DNA of 64,000 nt, taken from contig NZ_QPJY01000004.1 of the NCBI RefSeq assembly GCF_003337735.1, positions 1 through 64,000 of the forward strand. Reading direction: 5' to 3'. Under the pieces are notes generated by a model, which did not search any database, was not told the DNA's origin, and saw nothing but the letters and a program-made list of their open reading frames with translations. Position numbers and translations under genes: made by a program. Shown here piece by piece: positions 24,063-31,790 of this stretch. Source of the stretch: Thioalbus denitrificans (GTDB taxonomy: Bacteria > Pseudomonadota > Gammaproteobacteria > DSM-26407). The stretch's first letter is position 1, and the number at the start of each line of letters is the position of its first letter.

Positions 24063-25154
24063 TCACTCCCCCGCTTCCCGCCGTGTATCCCAGTCCGTCC
24101 GCAGGCGACGGATCAGCTCCAGCTCCGATTGGAAGTCCACGTAGTGGGGCAGCTTGAGGTGCTGCACGAAGCCCGATGCCTCCACGTTGTCGCTGTGCAT
24201 GAGCACGAACTCCTCGTCCTGCGCCGGCGAACTCACCGCCTCGTCCAGCTCGCCGGCGCGCAGGGCCCGGTCCACCAGCGCCATGGACATGGCCTTGCGC
24301 TCGCTGTGACCGAAGGCGAGGCCGTAGCCGCGGGTGAACCGGGGCGGTTCGGTGGCGCTGCCCCTGAACTGGTTGATCATCTCGCACTCGGTCACGGTGA
24401 GGGTGCCGACGACGACGGGGAAGCCCAGATCCTCTGGCACCAGCTCCAGCTCCAGCTCGCCGACCCGGATCTCCCCGGCGAAGGGGTGGTTGTTGCCGTA
24501 ACCGCGCTGGGTGGAATAGCCCAGCGCCAGCAGGAAACCTTCGTCGGCACGGGCCAGGTTCTGCAGCCGCGCCGCCCGGGAGGCCGGCAGATCGAGAGGC
24601 TCGCGGGTGAGGTCGGGTATCGATTCCTCCCCTGCCGGAGCGTCACCGCGCTCCACGAGGCCCTCCCGGTCGAGCAGGTCGAGCACCCTCGGCATGGGCC
24701 CCTGCGGCGGTTCGGCCTCGGGAGCCGCGACCGGCTCGCCCCACTCGGTGGCGGCGAGGGAGAAGTCGAGCAGGCGGTGGGTGTAGTCATAGGTCGGCCC
24801 GAGCACCTGCCCGCCCGGCAGGTCCTTGTAGGCGGCGGAGATGCGCCGATCGATGTGCATGGCGGCCGTGTCGAGCGGTTCGCAGGTTCCCAGCCGCGGC
24901 AGCGTGGTGCGGTAGGCGCGCAGGAGGAAGGCTGCTTCCACCAGGTCGCCGCGGGCCTGCTTGATGGCCAGGGCGGCGAGCTCCCGGTTGTAGAGCGAGC
25001 CCTCGGCCATGACCCGGTCCACCGCCAGCCCGAGCTGGTCGGCGATCTGCGCCAGGCTCAGCTCCGCCTCGCAGCTGTTCCCGCGCCGCTCCTCCGCCAG
25101 CCAGCGCTGGGAGTTCTCGATGGCCTGCTCGCCCCCCTTCACTGCGACGTACAT
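24063..25154 (-). CDS. phnI: C-P lyase core subunit PhnI
   Basis: A 363-residue subunit. PhnI is a nucleosidase that, with PhnGHL, attaches the phosphonate to the ribose of a nucleoside triphosphate. The family signature is clear: MYVAVKGGEQAIENSQRWLAEERRG at the N-terminus, LSLAQIADQLGLAVDRVMAEGSLYN, then FAGEIRVGELELEL, TECEMINQF and FGHSERKAMSMALVDRAL. The C-terminus SGFVQHLKLPHYVDFQSELELIRRLR is also conserved. Only 3 bp separate it from phnH, consistent with coupled expression of the PhnGHIJ complex. Confidence 0.97.
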   Translation of the reverse strand: MYVAVKGGEQAIENSQRWLAEERRGNSCEAELSLAQIADQLGLAVDRVMAEGSLYNRELAALAIKQARGDLVEAAFLLRAYRTTLPRLGTCEPLDTAAMHIDRRISAAYKDLPGGQVLGPTYDYTHRLLDFSLAATEWGEPVAAPEAEPPQGPMPRVLDLLDREGLVERGDAPAGEESIPDLTREPLDLPASRAARLQNLARADEGFLLALGYSTQRGYGNNHPFAGEIRVGELELELVPEDLGFPVVVGTLTVTECEMINQFRGSATEPPRFTRGYGLAFGHSERKAMSMALVDRALRAGELDEAVSSPAQDEEFVLMHSDNVEASGFVQHLKLPHYVDFQSELELIRRLRTDWDTRREAGE

Positions 25155-25157
25155 GGC

Positions 25158-25772
25158 TCAGGCCTCCAGTTCCACCGAGCGCGGCAGGGCCGCGATGCGG
25201 TTGCCGCAGGTGAGCAGCAGATCGACGCCGCGGGGGTGGAGGGCGTGGTTGGTCCGCCACTGGGCGGGAAACGACTCCGCCAGACCCTGCACGCCGAGGT
25301 GCGCCGTGGCCGGGATGCCAGGCCCCCGCAGGCGCCACCCGCCCCCGGATTCCAGTCCGCTCACCTGCACGATGAGCGTGGTTGAGCGTTCCGGGTACTC
25401 GTCGCTGCCGCGGGCGAACGCCTCCAGCTCCGGCAGGGCGGAGGAGTCCGTCACCAGCGCGAAGGCGGCGCGGGCCGGCTGCTCCACCAGCGGGCAGCCG
25501 CAGTGAAAGCGCAGGTGCTCGCGAACACCCCGGCCCGCGCATGCGGCCGGGTCGAGCCACAGCGGCGTGTCGTAGTCGAGCAGCGCCAGGCACACGGCCA
25601 TGCTGGCCGGGTTCAGCGGCACCGGCGTGGGTACGCTCTCCAGTGCCTGTACCGTCCCCGGGCGCGAGATGGCGGCCAGGACGCTGCGGAAGATGCGCTG
25701 GGCGTCCAGGACCGGATCCTGCAGACCCGGGAGTATCGCGGCGGTATCGAGCCGTTCGTTCATGGTTGGCAT
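25158..25772 (-). CDS. phnH: C-P lyase core subunit PhnH
   Basis: A 204-residue subunit of the PhnGHIJ complex with the PLP-transferase-like fold reported for PhnH but no cofactor site. Recognisable blocks: LPGLQDPVLDAQRIFRSVLA near residue 14, AISRPGTVQAL, MAVCLALLDYDTPLW near residue 58, and a C-terminal FPAQWRTNHALHPRGVDLLLTCGNRIAALPRS. Met1 or Met4 could start translation. The gene is 15 bp from phnG and 3 bp from phnI. Confidence 0.95.
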   Translation of the reverse strand: MPTMNERLDTAAILPGLQDPVLDAQRIFRSVLAAISRPGTVQALESVPTPVPLNPASMAVCLALLDYDTPLWLDPAACAGRGVREHLRFHCGCPLVEQPARAAFALVTDSSALPELEAFARGSDEYPERSTTLIVQVSGLESGGGWRLRGPGIPATAHLGVQGLAESFPAQWRTNHALHPRGVDLLLTCGNRIAALPRSVELEA

Positions 25773-25787
25773 CCTCGGTCGTCGCCC

Positions 25788-26270
25788 TCAGTCATCACCG
25801 CGCACCAGGGTGAAGAACTCCACCCGGGTCGCCCCGGCGCGGGCAGCGCGGCGCCGGCGCTGCTCGTTCAGCTCCCTGGCCACCGGGGTCACCAGCACCG
25901 ACTCCAGCCGGTTGCGCCTCCCGGGCTGCTGCAGCAGGGCGTCGAACAGCGCCGCCAGCTCGGCATGACGGGGGTTGCGATCGCTCGTGTAGCCGTAGCC
26001 GACAGTGCCGTCGTCGAGGCGGACCACGCAGCGGCTGAGCGTGATCTCGCCCAGGTTGAAGGGACCGCCGCTGCCGCACACCCGGCCCCGGACCATGGCC
26101 AGCCCCGCCTCCGGCCGGCGCAGATAGTCATAGGCGGGCTTGTCCCCCAGGCCGTTCCACATCCGCTCCAGCAGCGGCAGCGGCGCCCGGGCGAACAGCC
26201 CCATCCAGCGCCGGCGGCGCTGCTGGTCGATGGAGCGGGGTTCATCCTGTGCTGCATGCATCTCCGTCAT
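25788..26270 (-). CDS. phnG: C-P lyase core subunit PhnG
   Basis: A 160-residue subunit that with PhnI, PhnH and PhnL transfers phosphonate to the nucleoside. RRRWMGLFARAPLPLLERMW near residue 20 and the block GRVCGSGGPFNLGEITLSRCVVRLDDGTVGYGYTSDRNPRHAELAALFDALLQ are diagnostic. The order phnG-H-I-J matches E. coli. It follows phnE by 33 bp. Confidence 0.95.
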   Translation of the reverse strand: MTEMHAAQDEPRSIDQQRRRRWMGLFARAPLPLLERMWNGLGDKPAYDYLRRPEAGLAMVRGRVCGSGGPFNLGEITLSRCVVRLDDGTVGYGYTSDRNPRHAELAALFDALLQQPGRRNRLESVLVTPVARELNEQRRRRAARAGATRVEFFTLVRGDD

Positions 26271-26302
26271 CCTTCAGTTCCAGGCTCCCTTGCGTGTCGA
26301 TT

Positions 26303-27106
26303 TCAGATGAACCGCTTCCGCACCCACTGCGACAGCAGGTCCAGCAGGCTCACGGTGACGACGATGATGATCATCACCGCGGCGGTCTCGGCGAAGTAGA
26401 AGCCGCGGATGTACTCCCACAGCACCACCCCGATGCCGCCGGCGCCCACCATGCCCACCACCGTGGCCGAACGGACGTTGGACTCGAACCGGTAGAGGGT
26501 GTAGGAGATCCACAGCGGCAGGACCTGGGGAATGACGCCGTAGAGAATGTCCTGCAGGGCGCTGGCGCCCGTGGCGCGCACTCCTTCCACCGGGCCGGGC
26601 TCGATGGCCTCCACCGCCTCGGAGAAGAGCTTGGCCAGGATGCCGGTGGTATGGACGAACAGGGCCATCACCCCGGCGAAGGGGCCGAGGCCCACCGCCA
26701 CCACGAACAGCATGGCGAAAACCATTTCGTTGATGGCCCGGAAGGCGTCCATCAGCCGCCGCACGGGCTGGTAGACCCACCAGGGCACCAGGTTCTCCGA
26801 GGAGAGGATCCCGAACGGGATGGCGCACAGGACTGCCAGCACCGTGCCCCAGACGGCGATCTGGATGGTGACCAGCATCTCCTCGAGATAGAGCGGCCAG
26901 TCGTGGAAGTCGGGCGGGAAGAAGTCCCGCGTGAACTCCCACATGTTCCCGCTGTCCCGCACCAGGGCCCCGGGATCCATTTCCGCCCCCCGCCAGGACC
27001 AGCCCAGCAGGGCCAGGAACGCGCCCCAGCCCAGCAGCGTGATCAGGTTCCAGCGCGGTTCCCCGGCCAACGGCATGGCGCCCGGAGTCGAAGCGGTTTC
27101 CTGCAT
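26303..27106 (-). CDS. phnE: Phosphonate ABC transporter permease PhnE
   Basis: A 267-residue inner-membrane permease. An N-terminal helix ([18 protein letters not shown]) is followed by a periplasmic loop, then the MetI-like domain with helices such as [23 protein letters not shown] and [22 protein letters not shown]. The EAA loop for the ATPase contact is [23 protein letters not shown]. It should dimerise with PhnC subunits to import phosphonates delivered by PhnD. A single phnE is present, as in most operons. Confidence 0.95.
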   Translation of the reverse strand: MQETASTPGAMPLAGEPRWNLITLLGWGAFLALLGWSWRGAEMDPGALVRDSGNMWEFTRDFFPPDFHDWPLYLEEMLVTIQIAVWGTVLAVLCAIPFGILSSENLVPWWVYQPVRRLMDAFRAINEMVFAMLFVVAVGLGPFAGVMALFVHTTGILAKLFSEAVEAIEPGPVEGVRATGASALQDILYGVIPQVLPLWISYTLYRFESNVRSATVVGMVGAGGIGVVLWEYIRGFYFAETAAVMIIIVVTVSLLDLLSQWVRKRFI

Positions 27107-27175
27107 CGTCGGTCACTCCACCTCGGAATGGGGCGCGGCGCCCCGCGTCGACCGCGCGGGGCGCCGCGCAATCCG

Positions 27176-28180
27176 TCACTGCCCGGACTCGAGCGCCGCC
27201 AGCCGCTGCTGCAGACGGGCCAGCTCGGCGTCGATGCTCTTCAGCTTCTCCGCCTTGTCGGACTCGGAGAGACGCTCGTCGTTCTCCACCTTGACCCGGT
27301 CCTTGAACAGCGCCAGCTGGCGGATGGGCAGCAGCTGATCGTCGCTGGAGGCCCGGAACGGCGCCCACTGCAGATCGGCCAGCACCTTCAGCTCCCGCGC
27401 CTTGTCCCCGCCCTCGACGCCGTAGTGCATGAAGAAGTCGCGGATCCTGCGCTTGTCGCCGTCGGAGAGGTTCTTGCGCCAGGCGATGGGGTCGGAGGGA
27501 ATCAGGGGCGACTTCCAGATGACCTTCACGTTCTTGTACTTCTCGGGGAAGTTGAGCTCCATGCGCGCCAGGTTCTCGGTATTGTTGGTGGCCACGTCCA
27601 CCTGCCCGTTGGCCACCGCCAGGGCGTTGGTTTCGTGGTTGGCGTTGACCACGCGCCTGAAGGCCTTCTTGGCCTCGACGCCATTGACGGCGAAGACGTA
27701 GTAGCCGGGCACCAGGTAGCCGGAGGTGGAGTTGGGGTCGCCGTTGCCGAAGCTCAGATCGGCGGCGTTGTTCAGCACATCGTCCACCGAGTTCAGCCTG
27801 TCGTTGTCCTTCTGGGTGATGAGCACGGACCAGTAGCCCGGGTTGCCGTTCACGTCCACGGTCTGGGCGAAGATCTCCGCCCCGGCGCGATCGACGGCCT
27901 CCATGGCCGACTTGTTGCCGTACCAGGCCACGTCCACCTTGTCGAAGCGCATTCCCTCGATGATGCCGGCGTAGTCCGGGGCGAAGTAGGCCTTGACCGG
28001 CATGCCGAGCTTCTTCTCCATGTCGGCGAGGAAGGGATCCCAAACCGACCGGAGGTTCTGGGTGGATTCGGTGGAGATGATGCCGAAGCGCAGTGTCTGC
28101 AGCTCCTCGGCCAGGGTGGCGCCGCTGGCGATGAGGCCGGCGGTCAGGGTGGCGGCCATCAGGAAGGTTCTGCGTTTCAT
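27176..28180 (-). CDS. phnD: Phosphonate-binding periplasmic protein PhnD
   Basis: A 334-residue solute-binding protein. Signal peptide MKRRTFLMAATLTAGLIASG ends near ATLAEE. Family motifs: LRFGIISTESTQNLRSVWDP, MPVKAYFAPDYAGIIEGMRFDKVDVAWYGNKSAMEAVDRA, and NPGYWSVLITQKDND. These form the phosphonate-binding cleft. A C-terminal extension (RVKVENDERLSESDKAEKLK onward) predicts a coiled coil, as in E. coli PhnD. It is separated from phnC by 165 bp and phnE by 69 bp, so its expression may be uncoupled from its neighbours. Confidence 0.95.
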   Translation of the reverse strand: MKRRTFLMAATLTAGLIASGATLAEELQTLRFGIISTESTQNLRSVWDPFLADMEKKLGMPVKAYFAPDYAGIIEGMRFDKVDVAWYGNKSAMEAVDRAGAEIFAQTVDVNGNPGYWSVLITQKDNDRLNSVDDVLNNAADLSFGNGDPNSTSGYLVPGYYVFAVNGVEAKKAFRRVVNANHETNALAVANGQVDVATNNTENLARMELNFPEKYKNVKVIWKSPLIPSDPIAWRKNLSDGDKRRIRDFFMHYGVEGGDKARELKVLADLQWAPFRASSDDQLLPIRQLALFKDRVKVENDERLSESDKAEKLKSIDAELARLQQRLAALESGQ

Positions 28181-28345
28181 GGTCTCTTTTCTCCCTCGGT
28201 TGAATATGAGTTCGTGGTGTTGTGTATCGGCGGGACGGCAGCGCTCCGCCGCTCCCGCACGGCCCTGTTCACGACGCGGGGGGCCGGACCGGGCGGCGAC
28301 GCCGGATCCTCCTGCAGGTCACGGAATGGCTGCGGCAGGTCGGGC
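28181..28345. other. phnC-phnD intergenic interval
   Basis: 165 bp with no ORF. It lies inside the phn operon and could carry a processing site or secondary promoter ahead of phnD. I see no hairpin with a T-tract. Recorded because it is the largest gap in the operon. Confidence 0.4.
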
Positions 28346-29206
28346 TTACGCCGTCGCGGCGCACGCGGCCCGCTCGCGTTCGCCGCCCGCGCCCGGCCCT
28401 CCCACGGGGCTGTCCCGGAGGCTGTCCAGACCCAGTTCCATGGCATCGCGGGCGCCGTAGAGCTCGCGCAGGTAACCGGCGCTGAGCTCCCGGGTCGGTC
28501 CGTCGAAGTGGATGCGCCCGTCCTTGAGCGCCACCGTGCGCGGGCAGTAGCGCACCGCGAAGTCCACCTGGTGCAGGGAGACGATGACCGTCCGCCGATC
28601 CTCGCGATTGAGGGTGGAGAGCGATTCCATCACCCGGCGCGAGGACTCGGGGTCCAGGGAGGCGATGGGCTCGTCGGCGAGAATCAACTCCGCCTGCTGG
28701 GCCATGGCGCGGGCGATGGCGACCCGCTGCTGCTGGCCGCCGGAGAGGGTCGAGGCACGCTGCAGGGCCCGGTCGGCGAGACCGACCCGCCGCAGTGCCG
28801 CCAGGGCGAGCTCCCGCTCCTTGCGGGTGAACCGGCCGGTGGATCCGCGCCATTCGGGAATCCGCCCGAGCAGGCCCACCAGCACGTTCTGCAGCACCGT
28901 CAGCCGTCCCACCAGGTTGAACTGCTGGAAGATGAATCCGATGCGGGTGCGGCTCAGGCGCACGTCGCGGGCGAGCCGCCCCCCGGACTGGATAAGCCGC
29001 CCCTGCACCTCGATGCGGCCGCTGTCGACGCCGCGATCACCCACGGTCAGGCCGGCGATGTGGCGCAGCAGGGTGGACTTGCCGGAGCCGGAAGCGCCGA
29101 TGAGCGCCACCATCTCGCCGCGGTTCACCCTGAGGTGAACACCGTCCAGCGCCTTGCCGGCCCCGAAGGTACGGTTCAGGTCGTAGATATCAACTGTCGA
29201 ACTCAT
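28346..29206 (-). CDS. phnC: Phosphonate ABC transporter ATP-binding protein PhnC
   Basis: A 286-residue ABC ATPase. Walker A is [17 protein letters not shown], the signature is [20 protein letters not shown] and Walker B is [20 protein letters not shown]. The block [28 protein letters not shown] is typical of PhnC. It energises phosphonate import through PhnE. The start at ATG 29206 ([20 protein letters not shown]) overlaps the preceding DksA-like gene by 17 bp. The C-terminal 20 residues after [10 protein letters not shown] are low-complexity and not conserved. Confidence 0.95.
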   Translation of the reverse strand: MSSTVDIYDLNRTFGAGKALDGVHLRVNRGEMVALIGASGSGKSTLLRHIAGLTVGDRGVDSGRIEVQGRLIQSGGRLARDVRLSRTRIGFIFQQFNLVGRLTVLQNVLVGLLGRIPEWRGSTGRFTRKERELALAALRRVGLADRALQRASTLSGGQQQRVAIARAMAQQAELILADEPIASLDPESSRRVMESLSTLNREDRRTVIVSLHQVDFAVRYCPRTVALKDGRIHFDGPTRELSAGYLRELYGARDAMELGLDSLRDSPVGGPGAGGERERAACAATA

Positions 29207-29456
29207 CCCTTTGCTCCAGCTGCGGATATCGGTAGGTTCGGGCCGCCATCTCATTGGCCTCGGCACACTCCAGGCACAGGCGGCAGCCCGGCAGGGCTGC
29301 ACGGCGTGGCCGTGGAATCGGTTCGCCACACTGCATGCAGAACCGGGCCGAGGCCCGGGCGGGGTCCGCGGCCTCCCGGCCCCGGATCACCACTGCGCTG
29401 ATGGCGGCCTCCAGGAACGCGTCCTGCACCTCCGCCGCGTAGTCCGCGATATCCAT
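29190..29456 (-). CDS. Small TraR/DksA-type zinc-finger protein, first gene of phn operon
   Basis: An 88-residue protein. After a helical N-terminus ([19 protein letters not shown]) comes a C4 zinc finger, CMQC and CLEC separated by 17 residues, as in TraR, YbiI and the DksA C-terminal domain. It lacks the long coiled coil of DksA. TraR-like proteins bind the RNA polymerase secondary channel and alter promoter choice. The start ATG 29456 has GGGAGGATGAGG upstream, and its end overlaps phnC by 17 bp, so it is translationally coupled to the transporter. Its role in phosphonate use is not established. It could tune transcription of the operon. Confidence 0.82.
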   Translation of the reverse strand: MDIADYAAEVQDAFLEAAISAVVIRGREAADPARASARFCMQCGEPIPRPRRAALPGCRLCLECAEANEMAARTYRYPQLEQRDEFDS

Positions 29457-29506
29457 CGCCTCATCCTCCCGGCCCTGTGTGATAGCCGCAGAGTCTGGCA
29501 ATGCTC

Positions 29507-29546
29507 TGTGACAGCGGATTGAAGGCCGGATGAACATTGGATGAAG
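29507..29546 (-). promoter_or_regulatory. Candidate Pho box array upstream of phn operon
   Basis: On the minus strand four 7-mers follow each other at exact 11-bp steps: CTTCATC, GTTCATC, CTTCAAT and TGTCACA. Each is followed by a 4-bp spacer. PhoB boxes are tandem 11-bp units of the CTGTCAT-N4 type. The array ends about 50 bp before the first operon start codon. Phosphate-starvation control of phn by PhoB is well established elsewhere. Confidence 0.6.
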
Positions 29547-29554
29547 GGCCGCTC

Positions 29555-29704
29555 TCAGCGCCCCGCGTACTTGCGCAGGAAATCCCCGGCATCGAGGCGG
29601 CGGAAATCGGGCAATGCCCGGCGCAGCCGCTCGTGGTCCCACTCCCACCACGCCAGGTCGAGCAGGCCGTCGATGACCGCCCGGTCGAAGCGCTGCCGCA
29701 GCAT
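29555..29704 (-). pseudogene. C-terminal remnant of phosphonate-operon hexapeptide acetyltransferase
   Basis: An open frame of 49 codons reads MLRQRFDRAVIDGLLDLAWW then EWDHERLRRALPDFRRLDAG and DFLRKYAGR. This matches the C-terminal tail of CatB-like hexapeptide-repeat acyltransferases that accompany C-P lyase operons (RERFDDAVIERLLALRWWDW-type tails). The left-handed helix domain with the hexapeptide repeats is absent. Upstream sequence shows only VIGPSHARA, then unrelated DNA. It is on the same strand as the operon and directly upstream of the Pho-box array, so a former operon-linked gene seems to have been cut away. Confidence 0.65.
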
Positions 29705-29822
29705 GGCGCGGGCGTGTGAAGGGCCGATGACAGGCGGGAACTGTGAAGGGGTTCGCGCAGCGGTGTTTGCCCGGGGCGCGGCACCGCGTCTATGATGTGG
29801 AGGACGGGAGGGAGTACAGCAA

Positions 29823-30560
29823 GTGGCTGATGGAAGAGGGATAACCGTTCGGACAGTCCGGGACGCGGGAGCGCTGTCCCTGGTCCTGCTCGCCCTGCTG
29901 CTGCCCGCGGCGGCCAGCGCCGAGGTCTACAAGTTCGTCGACCCCGACGGCCGCGTCACCTATACCGATACGCGCCACCAGCCGGCCTGGATGAAGCTGG
30001 TGAAGACCTGGAAGGGCTGGGCCCTGCCCAGGACCAGCACCGCCGCGCTGAAGAGCGGCCGCAAGCAGTTCACTGACACCATCGCCTCGGCGGCCCGCGA
30101 GCAGGGGCTGCCGGAAGCCCTGGTCCACGCGGTCGTCAGCGCCGAGTCCGCCTACCGCCCCGATGCCGTCTCCCGTGCCGGCGCGGTGGGGCTGATGCAG
30201 CTGATGCCCGAGACCGCGAAGCGCTACGGCGTGACCGATCGCACCGACCCGGAGCAGAACGTGCGCGGCGGCACCCGCTACCTGCGCGACCTGCTGGAGA
30301 TGTTCGACAACGATACGACCCTGGCCATCGCCGCCTACAATGCCGGTGAGGGCGCGGTGCAGAAGTACGGCAACACGATTCCCCCCTATGCCGAGACCCA
30401 GGAGTATGTGCGCCGGGTGAAGGCCTACTACGCCCAGTTCAGCGGCGAGCAGGGCACGGCATCGGCCAAGCCGGCACCGGCCGCCGACACCGCGGCGACC
30501 GCCCAGGAACCGCCAGGCGGAAAACGCCGCCCGGTGGCGGTGATCGAGTGGAGCCGGTAA
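29823..30560 (+). CDS. DUF4124 / SLT lytic transglycosylase
   Basis: A 245-residue exported protein. The signal peptide (ALSLVLLALLLPAAASA) is followed by a DUF4124 module, EVYKFVDPDGRVTYTDTRHQ, and an SLT (Slt70/MltE-like) domain. The catalytic Glu is in VVSAESAYRPDAVSRAGAVG, with LMQLMPETAKRYGV, NVRGGTRYLRDLLEMF and AIAAYNAGEGAVQKYG blocks after it. The C-terminal tail is proline/alanine-rich. It cuts peptidoglycan in the periplasm. The start is GTG 29823 with GGGAGGGAG upstream. It is monocistronic with a strong terminator. Confidence 0.92.
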   Translation: MADGRGITVRTVRDAGALSLVLLALLLPAAASAEVYKFVDPDGRVTYTDTRHQPAWMKLVKTWKGWALPRTSTAALKSGRKQFTDTIASAAREQGLPEALVHAVVSAESAYRPDAVSRAGAVGLMQLMPETAKRYGVTDRTDPEQNVRGGTRYLRDLLEMFDNDTTLAIAAYNAGEGAVQKYGNTIPPYAETQEYVRRVKAYYAQFSGEQGTASAKPAPAADTAATAQEPPGGKRRPVAVIEWSR

Positions 30561-30585
30561 CGCCGGTTCCCCACCCGCAACAACA

Positions 30586-30619
30586 GGAAGGGCGGCCCGG
30601 GGGCCGCCCTTCCGTTTTC
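30586..30619 (+). terminator. Intrinsic terminator after SLT transglycosylase gene
   Basis: A GGAAGGGCGGCC / GGCCGCCCTTCC stem (12 bp with a short loop) is followed by GTTTT on the plus strand. It sits between convergent genes. Confidence 0.8.
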
Positions 30620-30654
30620 AGCCGGACGCGTCCATCCGGGCCCACGGGGCCGCG

Positions 30655-31464
30655 TCAGCCCCAGTAGAACCAGTTCCAGCCCGTGGAGCGGGTCAGATCC
30701 ACGGTCCGGGTCTGGGACTGATCGCCGTAGGTGACCGTCAACCGGTAGACGCCCGGCTCCAGCGCGGCGAGGAACCAGGGCCCCTCCGCCACCACGTCGA
30801 GGATCAGCCCGCCGGCGGCATCCCGCACCTGGACCCTGACATCCGCCACGTAGCTGCCGCGGCCCCGTTCCGCGAACCCGAGCTTGAGCCGGTAGCGATC
30901 CTCCACCGCCCGCAGCGCCTCGCGCTCGCCCGTGCCGATGCCCCCGCTGCGGTACTCCACACCGGCCACGGCTGCGGGCTCGGGGGCGGCGGCGCTGGTC
31001 ACGTAGATGCGCCAGGCCTCCCGCCAGTCGCCGCGCAGGGCCGCCTGCGCCTCGGCCAGAGTCAGATCGCCGCGGCAGACCCGCTCCCGCAGCACTGCCT
31101 CCAGGCGGTCCTTGCGGTGCACGCTCCACTCGCCGCCCAGGGGCTGGGGCCACAGGTTGGCGGCGCTGTCCGCACCCCCCAGCCCCAGGCTGACGAGATG
31201 ATCGAGCTCGCAGCCCCCGGCGGCGGCGCAATAACCGTCCCGGGGTCCCTCCAGGCCATAGGCCACGTAGATATCGAAGATCTCCTGGACATCCCGCGGC
31301 GCGGGTTCCGGTACGCCGCCCGGCGCGCACAGCGCCTGTGCGCTGACCGCGCGGGTCTCCCCCGGCGTCAGTGCCGGATCGGGCAGATCCCGCGCCTGCG
31401 CCGCCCCCATCCCGGCCGCCATGCAGGCGACCACGCCAATCCATCGTCCTATCCGGTTGTTCAT
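30655..31464 (-). CDS. Secreted HNH-nuclease-like protein with C-terminal beta domain
   Basis: A 269-residue protein with signal peptide RIGRWIGVVACMAAGMGAAQA. The first domain (about residues 25-145) has the HNH-type signature CELDHLVSLGLGGADSAANL followed by WPQP and HRKDRLEAVLRERVC. This is the DH...GG...NLWP pattern of small secreted HNH-motif proteins in Proteobacteria. Cysteines flank the motif. The C-terminal domain (about 195-269: VRVQVRDAAGGLILDVVAEG, GVYRLTVTYGDQSQTRTVDL) looks like a carboxypeptidase-regulatory-like beta-sandwich. This combination is longer than the usual single-domain versions. Activity and target are unknown. The gene is convergent with the SLT gene. Confidence 0.75.
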   Translation of the reverse strand: MNNRIGRWIGVVACMAAGMGAAQARDLPDPALTPGETRAVSAQALCAPGGVPEPAPRDVQEIFDIYVAYGLEGPRDGYCAAAGGCELDHLVSLGLGGADSAANLWPQPLGGEWSVHRKDRLEAVLRERVCRGDLTLAEAQAALRGDWREAWRIYVTSAAAPEPAAVAGVEYRSGGIGTGEREALRAVEDRYRLKLGFAERGRGSYVADVRVQVRDAAGGLILDVVAEGPWFLAALEPGVYRLTVTYGDQSQTRTVDLTRSTGWNWFYWG

Positions 31465-31790
31465 TACACTCCCCTGAATTGAAGATGCCTGGTGCACTTG
31501 AAATGGCACCGCCGGGGTCCGCCGCTGGGTTTCGTGTACCGAGCCGCACACGATTTTCTGGTATAGGGGAGGACCCGCTGCCGGAGATGCCATGCGGGCG
31601 GACAGGAGGGCGGACGGGATTCCGGCGCCCATGTCGATTCGGAGTGGCTGTTCGGACTGTCCCTGCACCCGCGTCCCTGTCCTCTGCCCGCTGGTCACGG
31701 TGACGCTGGCGGGGAACAGGCCCCACTCACCGACACCAGCCCGTAACATTAATCCCGCAGGTTCTTTAAGGCAAAGGCCCCGGCCCCGGA
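31465..31790. other. Intergenic interval between HNH-like gene and attH
   Basis: 326 bp with no ORF that resembles a protein. It must hold the promoter of the HNH-like gene (minus strand) and the end of the attH transcript. I see no strong hairpin with a T-run or repeat. Confidence 0.4.

Noticed and set aside
31465-31790. Small plus-strand frames between the HNH-like gene and attH
   Set aside because: Several short frames exist but have no ribosome sites or recognisable composition.
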